Assembly (NCBI RefSeq): GCF_900101905.1
Contig: NZ_FNAJ01000004.1
Location: 310,001-374,000, forward strand
Reading direction: 5' to 3'
DNA from: Myxococcus virescens
Lineage (GTDB): Bacteria; Myxococcota; Myxococcia; Myxococcales; Myxococcaceae
Length of the DNA: 64,000 bases
Part shown: positions 35,999-47,730 of the stretch, piece by piece
Position numbering within the stretch: position 1 is the first letter of the stretch
How the letters are laid out: every line of letters starts with the position of its first letter
The notes under the pieces: model-generated
Databases searched by the model: none
The model's input: the letters and a program-made list of their open reading frames with translations, nothing else
What the model was told of the DNA's origin: nothing
Made by a program: the position numbers and the translations under genes

Positions 35999-37225
35999 AT
36001 GTCGCAGCAGCCTTCGGACACCACCGCCTCCGCCAACCGACGCAAGCGCCTGCTCCTCTTGGGAGTGTTGTGGCTGAGCCTGGCGCTGGTCCTGTTGGCC
36101 TTCCGCTCGGTGGTCATGCCCTTCGCGGGCGCCGCGCTCATCGCCTACCTGGTGCAGCCGCTGGTGGGGCGCATCTCCCGGGTGAAGGTGGCCGGCCGGC
36201 CGGTGCCGCGCTGGACGGCGCTGCTGCTCATCTACGCCGGCTTCTTCGTGGGCGTGTACCTCTTCATCGTCGCGCTGGTGCCGCAGCTCTACCGCGAGCT
36301 GTCCCGCGTCAGCCGTGAGGCGGTGACGTTCGCCAACACGCTCACCCCGGAGCACGTCCAGGAGCTCGCGCAGCGCGCGGAGACGTGGCTCAGCACACGA
36401 GGCATTCCGGTGGCGCTCTCCAACCGCGCGCTGGAGGGCGCGGACGCGGGGAGCAGCAACGGCACCTTCGGCTTCGCGCTGGATTTGGAGCAGTTCCTGG
36501 GGGACGCGGTGAAGCGCGTGTCCATCCTGGTGCAGGAGAACCTGGGCGACATCGTCAACGTGTCCCGCAGCATCGTCACCAGCGTGGCCGCGGGCGTGTT
36601 CATGCTCTTCTTCGTGCTGATGGTGGCCGCGTTCTTCTCCATCGACGCGCAGGCCATCCGCCACTACTTCGGCACGCTGATTCCGCCGGAGTACGCCACC
36701 GACGCGCGGCAACTGCTGGAGCGCATCGACCGCTCGTTGTCCGGCGTGGTGCGCGGGCAGGTCACCATCTGCATCGTCAACGGCATCCTGACGTTCATGG
36801 GGCTGCTGCTGTTCGGCGTGAAGTTCGCCTTCCTGCTGGCGACCATCGCCACCTTCTTCAGCCTCATCCCGATTTTCGGCACCATCCTCAGCTCGGTGCC
36901 CATCGTCCTCATCGCGCTGGCGGACGGCTTCCAGAAGGGGCTGGCGATTCTCGCGTGGATCATCGGCATCCACGCGGTCGAGGCGTACTTCCTCAACCCC
37001 AAAATCATGGGGCAGGCGGCGCACCTGCACCCCGTCATCGTCGCCTTCTCCCTCATCGCCGGAGAGCGGCTCTTCGGACTGGTGGGCGCCCTCTTCGCGG
37101 TGCCCGTGGCGTCCGTCCTGGTGGCGTGCTTCGACTACGCACGGCTCAAGGCCCAGCCCGCGCCCGCGGTGGCCCTGGCCTCGCCCGGAGTGCTGCCCGC
37201 TGAACGTCAGCCGCCCGCCGCCTGA
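35999..37225 (+). CDS. AI-2E family membrane permease
   Basis: 408 residues with about 7-8 membrane helices. The N-terminal pair (LLLLGVLWLSLALVLLAF; ALIAYLVQPLVGRISR), a central extracytoplasmic helical loop (about 90-200) and the C-terminal set with ILTFMGLLLFGVKFAFLLAT, IPIFGTILSSVPIVLIALA and the late VEAYFLNPKIMGQAAHLHPV are characteristic of PF01594. Despite the name, members include exporters and Na+/H+ antiporters, so the substrate cannot be named. Confidence 0.88.
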   Translation: MSQQPSDTTASANRRKRLLLLGVLWLSLALVLLAFRSVVMPFAGAALIAYLVQPLVGRISRVKVAGRPVPRWTALLLIYAGFFVGVYLFIVALVPQLYRELSRVSREAVTFANTLTPEHVQELAQRAETWLSTRGIPVALSNRALEGADAGSSNGTFGFALDLEQFLGDAVKRVSILVQENLGDIVNVSRSIVTSVAAGVFMLFFVLMVAAFFSIDAQAIRHYFGTLIPPEYATDARQLLERIDRSLSGVVRGQVTICIVNGILTFMGLLLFGVKFAFLLATIATFFSLIPIFGTILSSVPIVLIALADGFQKGLAILAWIIGIHAVEAYFLNPKIMGQAAHLHPVIVAFSLIAGERLFGLVGALFAVPVASVLVACFDYARLKAQPAPAVALASPGVLPAERQPPAA

Positions 37226-37228
37226 GCC

Positions 37229-37543
37229 CTACTGGCAGGCGGCGGCGCAGCGCGCTTCACGGCAGGTCGGGATGCAACGCCCGCAGTCGATGGAGCCCTC
37301 CGGGCAGCCACTGGTACAGGGGCCGCTACACGTCGGGCCTTCGTCCGCGTGCGTGACGGCGGTTCCCAGCCCACAGCACGCGTCGGCCACGCAGTCGTCG
37401 TCCGTGTAACAGGTCTGGTCGGACAGCACCGGGGGTACGTCCCCCAGCGGCAGGTCTCCCAAACCGTCACACCCCACTCCACCACCGCCCAGCGTCACCC
37501 CCAGCACGAGGGTGAGCAGGCGGAAACGTCCGTGTCTGAGCAA
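37229..37543 (-). CDS. Small Cys-rich lipoprotein (TTG start)
   Basis: 104 residues from the TTG at 37543, with AAGGGG seven bases upstream. Signal LTLVLGVTLGGGGVGC ends at a lipobox Cys near residue 25. The mature chain has 12 more Cys in pairs (CYTDDDC, DACC, CSGPCTSGC, CGRCIPTC, CAAAC), a pattern of compact disulfide-rich domains. It starts 25 bases after the rho stop and may be read from the rho transcript. Confidence 0.72.
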   Translation of the reverse strand: MLRHGRFRLLTLVLGVTLGGGGVGCDGLGDLPLGDVPPVLSDQTCYTDDDCVADACCGLGTAVTHADEGPTCSGPCTSGCPEGSIDCGRCIPTCREARCAAACQ

Positions 37544-37568
37544 TGGACACCCCTTGCTCAGACAATCT

Positions 37569-39197
37569 CTACCGGTTCATCGACCCGAGGAAGTCCGCAT
37601 TCGACGCGGTGGGCCGCATGTGTTTGAGCACGAACTCCATCGCGTCGATGGGGGTGAACGGGTGGAGCACCTGCCGCAGGGCGGTGATGCGCACCAGGTC
37701 GCCCGGGCCGAGCAGCAGCTCCTCCTTGCGCGTACCGGACTTGTTGATGTCCAGCGTCGGGAAGATGCGCTTCTCCATCAGCTTCCGGTCCAGGACGATT
37801 TCGGAGTTACCCGTGCCCTTGAACTCCTCGAAGATGACTTCGTCCATGCGGCTGCCGGTGTCGATGAGCGCGGTGCCGATGATGGTCAGCGAGCCACCCT
37901 CTTCGATGTTGCGCGCGGCGCCGAAGAAGCGCTTGGGCTTGTGGAGCGCGTTGGCGTCCACGCCGCCGGACAGAATCTTGCCGGACGCGGGCACCACCGT
38001 GTTGTAGGCGCGCGCCAGACGGGTGATGGAGTCCAGCAGGATGCAGACGTCGTACTTCTGCTCGACCAGGCGCTTGGCCTTGTCGATGACCATCTCCGCC
38101 ACCTGCACGTGGCGCGTGGCGGGCTCGTCGAAGGTGGAGGACACCACCTCGCCGCGCACGCTGCGCTCCATGTCCGTCACCTCTTCCGGGCGCTCATCCA
38201 CGAGCAGCACGATGAGGTACACGTCCGGGTGGTTGCGGCTGATGGCGTGCGCGATGTTCTGCAGCAGCACCGTCTTGCCGGCCTTCGGCGGCGCCACGAT
38301 GAGGCAGCGCTGGCCCAGGCCGATGGGGCAGAACATGTCGATGATGCGCGTGGTCATCTCCGACGACTCATGCTCCAGCTTGAGCTTGCGCGTCGGATAG
38401 AGCGGCGTGAGGTTGTCGAACAGGATGCGCTCGCGCGCCGCGTCCGACATCGGGTCCGCGAAGTTGACCTTGTCCACCTTCTGGAGCGCGAAGAAGCGCT
38501 CGCCCTCGCGGGGCTGGCGGATGGGGCCCGTCACCGTGTCGCCGGGGCGCAGGTTGAAGCGGCGCACCTGCGACGGGGACACGTAGATGTCGTCCGGGCT
38601 GGGCTGGTAGTCGCTGTCCGCGCTGCGCAGGAAGCCGAAGCCGTCGCTGAGCAGCTCCAGCACGCCCTCCGCGTGGACCTCGAAGCGCTTGTCGGCGATG
38701 CCGCCCAGCAGCGCGAAGATGAGGTCCTGCTTCTTCAGGCCCTGGTACCCCTCGATGCCCACGTCGTGGGCCATCTTCGAGAGGTCGGTGATCTTCATCC
38801 GCTTCAGGTCATTGAGCTTGATGACCTGCATGGGCTCGCCATCCCGGGTGACTTCCGTGATGGCGGGAGTCTCAGGGGACTCCGGAGGAGGCGGCAGGGA
38901 GGCGGCCGGCTCTTCGGACTCGCCGGAGATACGAGCTTCCTGGAGGTCGTCGTCCCGCACCGGGCGGGAGATGGGGGTGAGCACCGGACGGGGGGGCTCG
39001 GCGGGGGCCTCCTCGACCTCGGCGCCGGGCTCTTCGTCGCGGCGGGCGGCGCTGCGGCGGGCGCGCGGGGCGGGCTTCTCGGCCTCGTCCCGCTCCACCG
39101 TCTTCGCGGCGCGCTTGCGGCGTGGCTTCTCCGTGTCGGCCTCGACGGCGACATCGGTGTCGGCAGCCTTCTCTCTCGAAGTACGGGCTTTACGCAT
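37569..39197 (-). CDS. rho: Transcription termination factor Rho
   Basis: Hexameric RNA helicase that ends transcription. 542 residues, longer than the 419-residue E. coli form because of a charged, disordered N-terminal extension (about 1-125). Then the Rho N-terminal helix ([20 protein letters not shown]), the cold-shock RNA-binding domain ([18 protein letters not shown]), Walker A in [15 protein letters not shown], Walker B near [14 protein letters not shown], the Q-loop/secondary site region ([20 protein letters not shown]) and the arginine finger zone. An extension of this kind is common in high-GC bacteria. Confidence 0.97.
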   Translation of the reverse strand: MRKARTSREKAADTDVAVEADTEKPRRKRAAKTVERDEAEKPAPRARRSAARRDEEPGAEVEEAPAEPPRPVLTPISRPVRDDDLQEARISGESEEPAASLPPPPESPETPAITEVTRDGEPMQVIKLNDLKRMKITDLSKMAHDVGIEGYQGLKKQDLIFALLGGIADKRFEVHAEGVLELLSDGFGFLRSADSDYQPSPDDIYVSPSQVRRFNLRPGDTVTGPIRQPREGERFFALQKVDKVNFADPMSDAARERILFDNLTPLYPTRKLKLEHESSEMTTRIIDMFCPIGLGQRCLIVAPPKAGKTVLLQNIAHAISRNHPDVYLIVLLVDERPEEVTDMERSVRGEVVSSTFDEPATRHVQVAEMVIDKAKRLVEQKYDVCILLDSITRLARAYNTVVPASGKILSGGVDANALHKPKRFFGAARNIEEGGSLTIIGTALIDTGSRMDEVIFEEFKGTGNSEIVLDRKLMEKRIFPTLDINKSGTRKEELLLGPGDLVRITALRQVLHPFTPIDAMEFVLKHMRPTASNADFLGSMNR

Positions 39198-41748
<2,551 letters not shown>

Positions 41749-41763
41749 AGGATGGGGCGGTCC

Positions 41764-42051
41764 ATGAGTGGCACGCGGCGAGCCTCGCTGCGCATCGAAG
41801 GCAAGGTGCAGGGCGTCTTCTTCCGGGAGAGCGCCCGCGTTGAGGCCACACGCCTGGGCCTGACGGGCTGGGTGCGCAACCGGCCGGACGGGGCCGTGGA
41901 GGCCGTCGTGGAAGGGGAACCCGCCGTGCTCGAGGAATTCATCCGCTGGTGTCATCGAGGTCCGACGCAGGCCCGGGTTTCGGGCGTTCAGCGCACGGAC
42001 AGCGAGGCCACCGGCGAGTTCAGTCAATTCAACGTGGAGCGCACGTCATGA
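41764..42051 (+). CDS. Acylphosphatase
   Basis: 95 residues from the ATG at 41764 (ATG 41752 is in frame but has no room for a ribosome site). Hydrolyses acyl phosphates such as carbamoyl or acetyl phosphate. The catalytic pair is visible: Arg21 in [16 protein letters not shown] and Asn39 in [11 protein letters not shown]. Length and the alpha/beta pattern match the family. Its stop overlaps the next start as ATGA. Confidence 0.93.
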   Translation: MSGTRRASLRIEGKVQGVFFRESARVEATRLGLTGWVRNRPDGAVEAVVEGEPAVLEEFIRWCHRGPTQARVSGVQRTDSEATGEFSQFNVERTS

Positions 42052-42491
42052 CGCCCTACGCGCTGGCCTCCCTCCCGGCCATGCTGGGTATCCGGGCCGG
42101 GTCCAAGGTCTCCGTCATCAACCCGCCGCGGGGCTTCGTGCAGAAGCTCAACCCGCTGCCGGATGGGGTGGAGTTCCTCATCACCGCGGTGACGGGCCTG
42201 GATGTCATCCTCTTCTTCACCGAGGACCCGCAGGAACTGGTGCAGCGGCTGCCGGCCCTGGCCCGCGCCATGGCCCTCACCGGCGGCATCTGGGTGTGCT
42301 GGCCGGGGGGCGAGGGTGCCCGCCGGGACCTCTCTGAGGACTTCGTCCGCCACGCGGCCCTGGACATTGGTCTGGTGGACAACAAAATCTGCATCATCGA
42401 CGCCACCTGGACCGGCCTCCGGCTGGTGAGGCGGCCCCGAGGGCGACCGGACAAGCCAGGGGAGCGCAAGCGAGCCACCGCCCAGGCCTGA
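42048..42491 (+). CDS. DUF3052-like protein
   Basis: 147 residues, cytoplasmic. The pattern [20 protein letters not shown] near the start, then the middle [20 protein letters not shown] and [15 protein letters not shown], and the late [20 protein letters not shown] match the DUF3052 family, which is widespread in high-GC bacteria and of unknown function. A basic tail of about 20 residues ends the chain. Overlaps the acylphosphatase gene by four bases. Confidence 0.8.
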   Translation: MTPYALASLPAMLGIRAGSKVSVINPPRGFVQKLNPLPDGVEFLITAVTGLDVILFFTEDPQELVQRLPALARAMALTGGIWVCWPGGEGARRDLSEDFVRHAALDIGLVDNKICIIDATWTGLRLVRRPRGRPDKPGERKRATAQA

Positions 42492-43042
42492 TGCCCTGCC
42501 GGGTAGCCGCCCGGCATCTGCCTGACAGTGGATGGAAGCCGTTTCTCGGCTTTACACACCTGGGGGGCCGTGAAAAACTCCCCGTGTTTCTGGACGGTTG
42601 TGTGACGCCCCGCGTTGTCGGGGGTCGACGTCTGGTAGGGATTTTGACGGGTTGCGTTCCCGGCTCCTCCGGGCGCGTCAGCTGCACCGAGACTCCAGTC
42701 GCCCCCCCAAGGTGGCCCACGATGGGCATCGACCGGGTGTGGATAGAAGAGCGGGCGGCACGCGCGTCGTGGGGAAGCTCGAACGCGTTGTGAAGACAAG
42801 GCCTCGCCCGGCACGGTGCCGGTCGCAATGCGGGGCGCCAATGAACTCGGAGGAGCAGGCGGTGGTCCCCTCGGTCCTCGACAACGAGCCCCCAGCCGCA
42901 CCCGGCATGCCCGGGCCGGCGTCGCTCGCTGTAGGCCCGCCGGAGGCCGCCTCTCCCTTCGCAGCGCGCTCGGAGGCGCGGCGTCTCGCCGCCGCCCGTC
43001 CGGTGAGGTCCGCCCTACCGCGCGCGCCAGCAGGATTCATCC
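42492..43042. other. Intergenic region upstream of the RNase E/G gene
   Basis: 551 bases without a credible gene. It starts with a hairpin (42497-42516) and has a second small stem near 42608-42623 (CCCCG/CGGGG). The last 150 bases are GC-rich and may be a long leader of the RNase gene. RNase E genes in enterobacteria have a self-regulatory leader, but no shared structure is claimed here. Confidence 0.5.
42497..42516 (+). terminator. Hairpin after the ligA-acylphosphatase-DUF3052 run
   Basis: Perfect 7-bp stem TGCCGGG/CCCGGCA with a 6-base loop, six bases after the stop codon. No T-run follows, so it is a weak candidate for an intrinsic terminator and may be a 3' end stabiliser. Confidence 0.4.
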
Positions 43043-45877
43043 ATGAGCAGCATCCTGGTCATCAACGCCGCGGGTCGAGAGACGCGCGTCGCGCTCGTCG
43101 AGGGCGGACACATCGCGGAGTTCTACCTCGAGCGTAAGAAGGACAAGGGCGTCGTCGGGAACATCTACAAGGGCCGCGTCGTCCGGGTGCTCCCGGGCAT
43201 GCAGGCCGCCTTCGTGGACATTGGCCTGGAGAAGGCCGCGTTCCTCTATGTCAGTGACGTCGTCTACGACCCTGACTTCGCGCGCGCGCAGTTCGAGCTG
43301 ACCGAAGGTGAGCACGAGGATGCGCCGGACGTCCCGGACGAGTCCGAGGCCGAGGCCGCGGAGGCCGCCGCCCGGCACGCGCCTCCCCGTCACGCGGAGC
43401 CGGAGCCGGAGGACGCCCATTTCGAGCCTGTCGCGGCGCCCACCGAGTCCCTGCCGCGCGACACCGCCCTGGAGCTGGCCGCCAACGCCCCGACGGTGAC
43501 GCCGCCGGGCGCGGAGACGCCGGTGGCGCCCGCGGAGGAAGCGCCGGCCGCCGGGGCGGAGAGGGTGGTGGCCGCCGAGGTGGCCGTTCAGCCCGTCACG
43601 CCCGAGCAGATTGTCGCGGTCGAGCCGTCCACGGCAGCGCCCGTGGAGGCCACGCCTGCTCCGGCGGGTGGCGAAGCCGAGGCCGCGCCCTCCTCCGAGC
43701 CCCAGGTGGCCGAGGCCGCCGTGGAGCCCGCCGCGAACGTGGCGTCGCCCGAGGCTTCGCTGGCCGTTGCCGCGGCGTCCGAGCCCGACGCGGCCGGGGT
43801 GGCGACGCCTGCTGAATCGGCCGTGGAAGTGGCCGAGGGCGAGGCCGCCGGTCTTCCCGTCGAACCCCCTCCCCCCGCGGCCGCCGCGCTGGGAGACCTC
43901 ATCCCCTCGCCCGCTGAGGAGGGCGCGCAGGCTGCGAAGCCGTCCGAGGTCTCCGGCGAGCGCCGCACGCCGCGCGAGGCCCGTGAGGCGCGTGAGCCCC
44001 GGAGCCGGGAGAAGGAGCGCGGCGAGAAGGACAAAGGCCGCCGGCCGCAGGAGGAGAAGCGCCGGAGCGACAAGCACGAGGACAAGGAGAAGGCCAAGCC
44101 GCGCCGCACCGACAAGATTGAGGACCTGCTGAAGGTGGGCCAGGAAGTCGTCGTCCAGATTTCCAAGGACCCCATCGGCACTAAGGGCGCGCGGCTCACC
44201 TCGCACATCTCCATCCCCGGCCGTCACCTGGTGTTCATGCCCACGGTGGACCACGTGGGCATCAGCCGCCGCATCTCCAACGAGAAGGAGCGCCGACGTC
44301 TGCGTGAAATCGTGGACCGCCTGCGCCCGCCCGGGACGGGCTTCATCGTCCGCACCGTCGCGGAGAACGTGCCGCAGGAGAAGCTCGAGAGCGACATCCG
44401 GTTCCTCATCGAGGTGTGGAACCAGGTGGTGCGCAAGAACGAGAAGCGCGGCGGCCCCGGCCTGCTGCACCCCGACCTGGACCTCATCCTGCGCGCCACG
44501 CGCGACCTCTTCGCGCACGACGTGGAGAAGCTCGTCGTCGATGACCGCGAGGAGTACGAGCGCATCCTCGGCTTCGTCACCGCGCAGGACCCGGCGCTGC
44601 GAGACAGGGTGGCGCTGCACGAGGGCGACGACACCGTCTTCGACGCGTACGGCATCGAGCAGGAGCTCCAGCGCGCCACCCAGCGCAAGGTGTGGCTGAA
44701 GAGCGGCGGCTACCTCATCATCGACCAGGCCGAGGCGCTCACCGCCATCGACGTGAACTCGGGCCGCTACGTCGGCAAGAAGAGCCTCGAGGAGACCATC
44801 ACCAAGATCAACGTCGAGGCGGCCAAGGAGATTGTCTACCAGCTCCGGCTGCGCAACATCGGCGGCATCATCATCTGCGACTTCATCGACATGGAGAAGG
44901 CGCAGAACCGCGACAAGGTCTTCAAGGCGCTGCAGGAAGCGCTGGGCCGCGACAAGGCCAAGACGAACGTGCTGCGCATCTCCGAGCTGGGCCTCGTGGA
45001 GATGACGCGCAAGCGCGTGCGCGAGTCCATTGGCCGCATGCTCCACGAGGACTGCCCGTACTGCGACGGCAACGGCTTCGTGAAGACGGCCACCACCGTG
45101 GCCTACGAAATCTTCCGGGAAATTCGCCGCGAAGCGCCGGGCTACAAGGACTCCACGCTGGTCATCAACTGCAACGCGGAAGTGGCGCGCCTGCTCCAGG
45201 GCGAGGAGCGCAACGAGCTGCGGCACCTGATGGACCGGTACAACAAGTCCATCCAGGTCAAGGCGCAGCAGAACTACCACCGCGAGCAGTACGACATCTA
45301 CGGACGCTCGGCCTCGGGACCGGAGCACAAGGTGGCCTCGTCGCCTGGCTCGGGTGATGGCGAGCTGGCCATGCAGCAGCGCAAGCCCGACAGCAATGGC
45401 GGAGGCTACGGCCGCCAGGAGCAGGGCCGGCGCGGCGGTGGTGGCGGCGGCGGTGGTGGCAGGGACCGGGGTGGTGAGCGGGGCAACGAACGCTCCGAGC
45501 GCGGTGAGCGGGGCGGAGACCGTCGCGAGGGCCGCCGCGACGGCCGAAGTGGCGGAGACCGTCCTCGGGGAGACCGGGGTGGCGAGCGGGGCGACCGTTC
45601 CGAGCGCGGCGGCGAACGGAGTGAGCGTGGTGAACGCTCCGAGCGCGGCGGCGAACGGAGTGAGCGTGGTGAACGCTCCGAGCGCGGCGAGCGCGGCGAG
45701 CGCGGCGAGCGCGGCGAGCGTCCCGAGCGCGGCGACCGGCGTGGCGACCGCGGCGAGCGTGGAGAGCGCGGCGGTTCGCAGAACACGCCTGGTGGAGGCG
45801 AGCACGCGGGTGGCTCGACGCCGCCTCCGCCTCCAGCCTCGGGTGGCGGGTCGGAGCCTTCGGGCGGAACGACCTGA
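43043..45877 (+). CDS. Ribonuclease E/G family protein with large S1-domain insertion
   Basis: 944 residues. Endoribonuclease for rRNA maturation and mRNA decay. The S1 domain opens normally (GNIYKGRVVRVLPGMQAAFV) but is interrupted by about 270 residues of Glu/Ala/Pro-rich sequence (about 88-357) before it resumes at IEDLLKVGQEVVVQISKDP. The catalytic Asp residues are at 570 (AIDVNSGRY) and 613/616 (CDFIDME), and the zinc-link Cys pair is CPYC (671/674). The tail (about 790-944) is Arg/Gly/Glu-rich with tandem GER and SERG units, possibly an RNA- or partner-binding arm. The ATG has AGGA upstream. Confidence 0.93.
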   Translation: MSSILVINAAGRETRVALVEGGHIAEFYLERKKDKGVVGNIYKGRVVRVLPGMQAAFVDIGLEKAAFLYVSDVVYDPDFARAQFELTEGEHEDAPDVPDESEAEAAEAAARHAPPRHAEPEPEDAHFEPVAAPTESLPRDTALELAANAPTVTPPGAETPVAPAEEAPAAGAERVVAAEVAVQPVTPEQIVAVEPSTAAPVEATPAPAGGEAEAAPSSEPQVAEAAVEPAANVASPEASLAVAAASEPDAAGVATPAESAVEVAEGEAAGLPVEPPPPAAAALGDLIPSPAEEGAQAAKPSEVSGERRTPREAREAREPRSREKERGEKDKGRRPQEEKRRSDKHEDKEKAKPRRTDKIEDLLKVGQEVVVQISKDPIGTKGARLTSHISIPGRHLVFMPTVDHVGISRRISNEKERRRLREIVDRLRPPGTGFIVRTVAENVPQEKLESDIRFLIEVWNQVVRKNEKRGGPGLLHPDLDLILRATRDLFAHDVEKLVVDDREEYERILGFVTAQDPALRDRVALHEGDDTVFDAYGIEQELQRATQRKVWLKSGGYLIIDQAEALTAIDVNSGRYVGKKSLEETITKINVEAAKEIVYQLRLRNIGGIIICDFIDMEKAQNRDKVFKALQEALGRDKAKTNVLRISELGLVEMTRKRVRESIGRMLHEDCPYCDGNGFVKTATTVAYEIFREIRREAPGYKDSTLVINCNAEVARLLQGEERNELRHLMDRYNKSIQVKAQQNYHREQYDIYGRSASGPEHKVASSPGSGDGELAMQQRKPDSNGGGYGRQEQGRRGGGGGGGGGRDRGGERGNERSERGERGGDRREGRRDGRSGGDRPRGDRGGERGDRSERGGERSERGERSERGGERSERGERSERGERGERGERGERPERGDRRGDRGERGERGGSQNTPGGGEHAGGSTPPPPPASGGGSEPSGGTT
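45602..45715 (+). repeat. Tandem repeats in the RNase E/G tail
   Basis: A 39-base unit (45602-45640) is repeated exactly at 45641-45679, followed by four exact copies of the 9-base unit GAGCGCGGC (45680-45715). They encode SERG/GERGE-type runs. The number of units could change by slippage. Confidence 0.9.
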
Positions 45878-46231
45878 GTTCTTTCCGCCGGTCAGTCGTC
45901 GGCGCCCTGCCCTGCCGGTGGTTTCAAGGCCGGGGCGGGGAGCCGGCGGCGCTGGCGTAGCGGAAGTCGCTGGCCAGTGCACAGGAAGCCCCGCACCGTG
46001 TCGGACTGTGTACGCTGGCAAGCCACCTCAAGCCGGGGTGGGCTGGCACTGGCGGCCGCGGATTGGCTAGCGTGAGCGTCCATGCCCCAAGGCGGTTCCC
46101 GCCTCGTGGGCCGGCCATGTCACACGGATGATGTCCTCGCGCTCCGAGCACGTATCGCCCCGTCTGGGGCCACGTTCCCTCTGCCTCCGTCAGGCCCGCC
46201 CCTGGCGCGGCCGGGCCTCTTGAGGGAATCG
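45878..46231. other. Intergenic region between RNase E/G and YihY genes
   Basis: 354 bases. An open frame from 46082 joins the YihY gene, but its residues are Pro/Arg-rich with no motif and the GTG at 46232 has a good ribosome site, so this stretch is taken as noncoding. No hairpin with a T-run or clear promoter was recognised. Confidence 0.5.
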
Positions 46232-47605
46232 GTGAAACTGACGCCCCTGCCGTGGCTCCGTCACTTCCGCGAGCGGGCCACCCGGCTCTGGGCGCCTCTG
46301 CAGCACACGCCCGTGGGGCTGTTCGCGACGGACACCCTCCTGGCCGCGAAGACGGTGGCCCAGGGTTTTCGCGGGGAGAATCTCCGGCTTCGGGCCGCCG
46401 CGCTGACCTACGTCAGCATGTTCTCCCTGGTGCCCCTCCTGACGGTGGCGCTCGTGCTGCTGACCGCCTTCCACCAGGACGAGTTCAAGGAGAAGCTGCG
46501 CTTCGTCGTCAGCGAGGTGCTCAACCCCGGGGTGCGCGGCAAGTCCTCCCAGTTCCTCGACCGGTTCCTGAACCCCACGCACACCGTCGCCATTGGCAGC
46601 GTGGGCTTCCTGGCGGTGCTCCTGTCCGCCGGCTCGCTGCTGCGGCAGCTCGACGGCGCCGTCAACGAGCTGTGGGGCATCCGGCGGCAGCGTCCGTGGC
46701 GCATCCGGCTGCTCATCTACTCGGGCCTCCTGCTCGTGGGCCCCTTCTTCCTCGCGCTCTCCTTCTCCGGGACGGGCAAGGTCCGTGTCTTCCTGCAGAG
46801 CCACGCGCCCTACGCCAGCGCCTTCATCCTGCTGGGCACCACGCTCGTCACCGTGGCCAGCCTCACCCTGCTCTACTACTGGACGCCCTACGCGCATGTC
46901 CGCGTCCGGTCCGCGCTCGCCGGAGGACTGGTGGCCGGCCTGGGGTGGACGTTCGCCAAGCAGGTGTACGCCGCATTCGCGGAGCGCAGCTTCCAGTACA
47001 ACCCCCTCTACGGCTCGCTCGGCGCGCTCCCGTTGTTCCTGGCGTGGGTCTACGTGAGCTGGCTGTTGGTGCTCTTTGGCGCCCGGCTCTCCTATGCCGT
47101 GGAACACACCGCCTTCCGGCACTCCCTCTTCGCTTTTGGAAGCCACCCGCGCGCGCACGAGTTGGTCGCCGCCCGTGTCGCCCAGGAGGCCACCCTGGCC
47201 TGGGTGGACGGACTGCCGCCTCCCTCGCCGCGCGAGCTGGCGACGCGGCTGCGCGTCCCCGAGTCGCTGGTCCACGAGGTCGTCGACCGCATGGTGGCCG
47301 CCGAGTTGCTGGAGCGCCTCCGCAAAGGGGGCCTGCGTCCCGCGAAGGACCCGGCTGCCCTCACGCTGGCGGACACCACGCTCGCCGTGCACGGTGTGAT
47401 GCTCACCGGCGGCGCGGAGGGATGGAACGGGCCACGGGCGCCCGGATTCGAACAGATGGAGCCCATCTTCCAGGCAGCTGACTGCGCCGGTGTCGACCTG
47501 CTACGTCGCACCCGATGGCTGGACCTGGTGGTGCCGCTCCGCCCAGGGCTGGCCGAGCCTGCTCCCGCCCCACCACCCAGGGTGGCCGCAGGGGGAAATC
47601 CGTAG
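46232..47605 (+). CDS. YihY/BrkB membrane protein with C-terminal winged helix
   Basis: 457 residues from the GTG at 46232 (GAGGGA upstream). Six membrane helices: the family core has FRGENLRLRAAALTYVSMFS, VGFLAVLLSAGSLLRQLDGA, NELWGIRRQRPWRI and NPLYGSLGALPLFLAWVYVS. After the last helix, residues about 300-400 form a winged-helix unit (PSPRELATRLRVPESLVHEV, DRMVAAELLERLRKGG) as in the subgroup once called RNase BN; YihY proteins are not RNases. Function of the family is uncertain (envelope physiology, transport). Confidence 0.86.
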   Translation: MKLTPLPWLRHFRERATRLWAPLQHTPVGLFATDTLLAAKTVAQGFRGENLRLRAAALTYVSMFSLVPLLTVALVLLTAFHQDEFKEKLRFVVSEVLNPGVRGKSSQFLDRFLNPTHTVAIGSVGFLAVLLSAGSLLRQLDGAVNELWGIRRQRPWRIRLLIYSGLLLVGPFFLALSFSGTGKVRVFLQSHAPYASAFILLGTTLVTVASLTLLYYWTPYAHVRVRSALAGGLVAGLGWTFAKQVYAAFAERSFQYNPLYGSLGALPLFLAWVYVSWLLVLFGARLSYAVEHTAFRHSLFAFGSHPRAHELVAARVAQEATLAWVDGLPPPSPRELATRLRVPESLVHEVVDRMVAAELLERLRKGGLRPAKDPAALTLADTTLAVHGVMLTGGAEGWNGPRAPGFEQMEPIFQAADCAGVDLLRRTRWLDLVVPLRPGLAEPAPAPPPRVAAGGNP

Positions 47606-47635
47606 CGTTTCTGGGTGGTTGGAAGCTCACCCTGC

Positions 47636-47663
47636 TTGCACGAAGGATGTGTTCTGTTATGTT
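47636..47663 (+). promoter_or_regulatory. Candidate promoter of the HU/IHF gene
   Basis: TTGCAC (47636-47641), 16-base spacer, TATGTT (47658-47663). The low-GC patch is distinct from the surrounding sequence. Transcription would start about 60 bases before the ATG at 47731. Confidence 0.5.
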
Positions 47664-47730
47664 TTCAGGATTCGACCACGGGCCAGAGCGCCCTGTTTCC
47701 AAGGGGTCACCGGGTTTGCGGGAGCGTCCG

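Noticed and set aside
35999-37225. Quorum-sensing AI-2 exporter function for the permease
   Set aside because: The family name is historical; no luxS or AI-2 genes are near, so no substrate is claimed.
42491-42793. A 100-codon frame before the RNase E/G gene
   Set aside because: No ribosome site, no motif, and it spans hairpins; more likely leader or spacer.
45602-45715. Possible CRISPR-like array from regular repeats
   Set aside because: Units are contiguous, in frame and code for SERG runs; there are no spacers and no cas genes.
43037-46021. A 994-codon open frame on the minus strand opposite the RNase E/G gene
   Set aside because: It mirrors the repetitive tail and insertion of the RNase; Leu/Arg/Gly/Val-rich without motif.
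46082-46231. N-terminal extension of the YihY protein
   Set aside because: Pro/Arg-rich with no conserved residue; the GTG at 46232 has a good ribosome site.
47515-47730. Longer start for the HU/IHF protein
   Set aside because: The extra residues are not conserved and cover the predicted promoter; the ATG at 47731 has a ribosome site and begins exactly at the family start.
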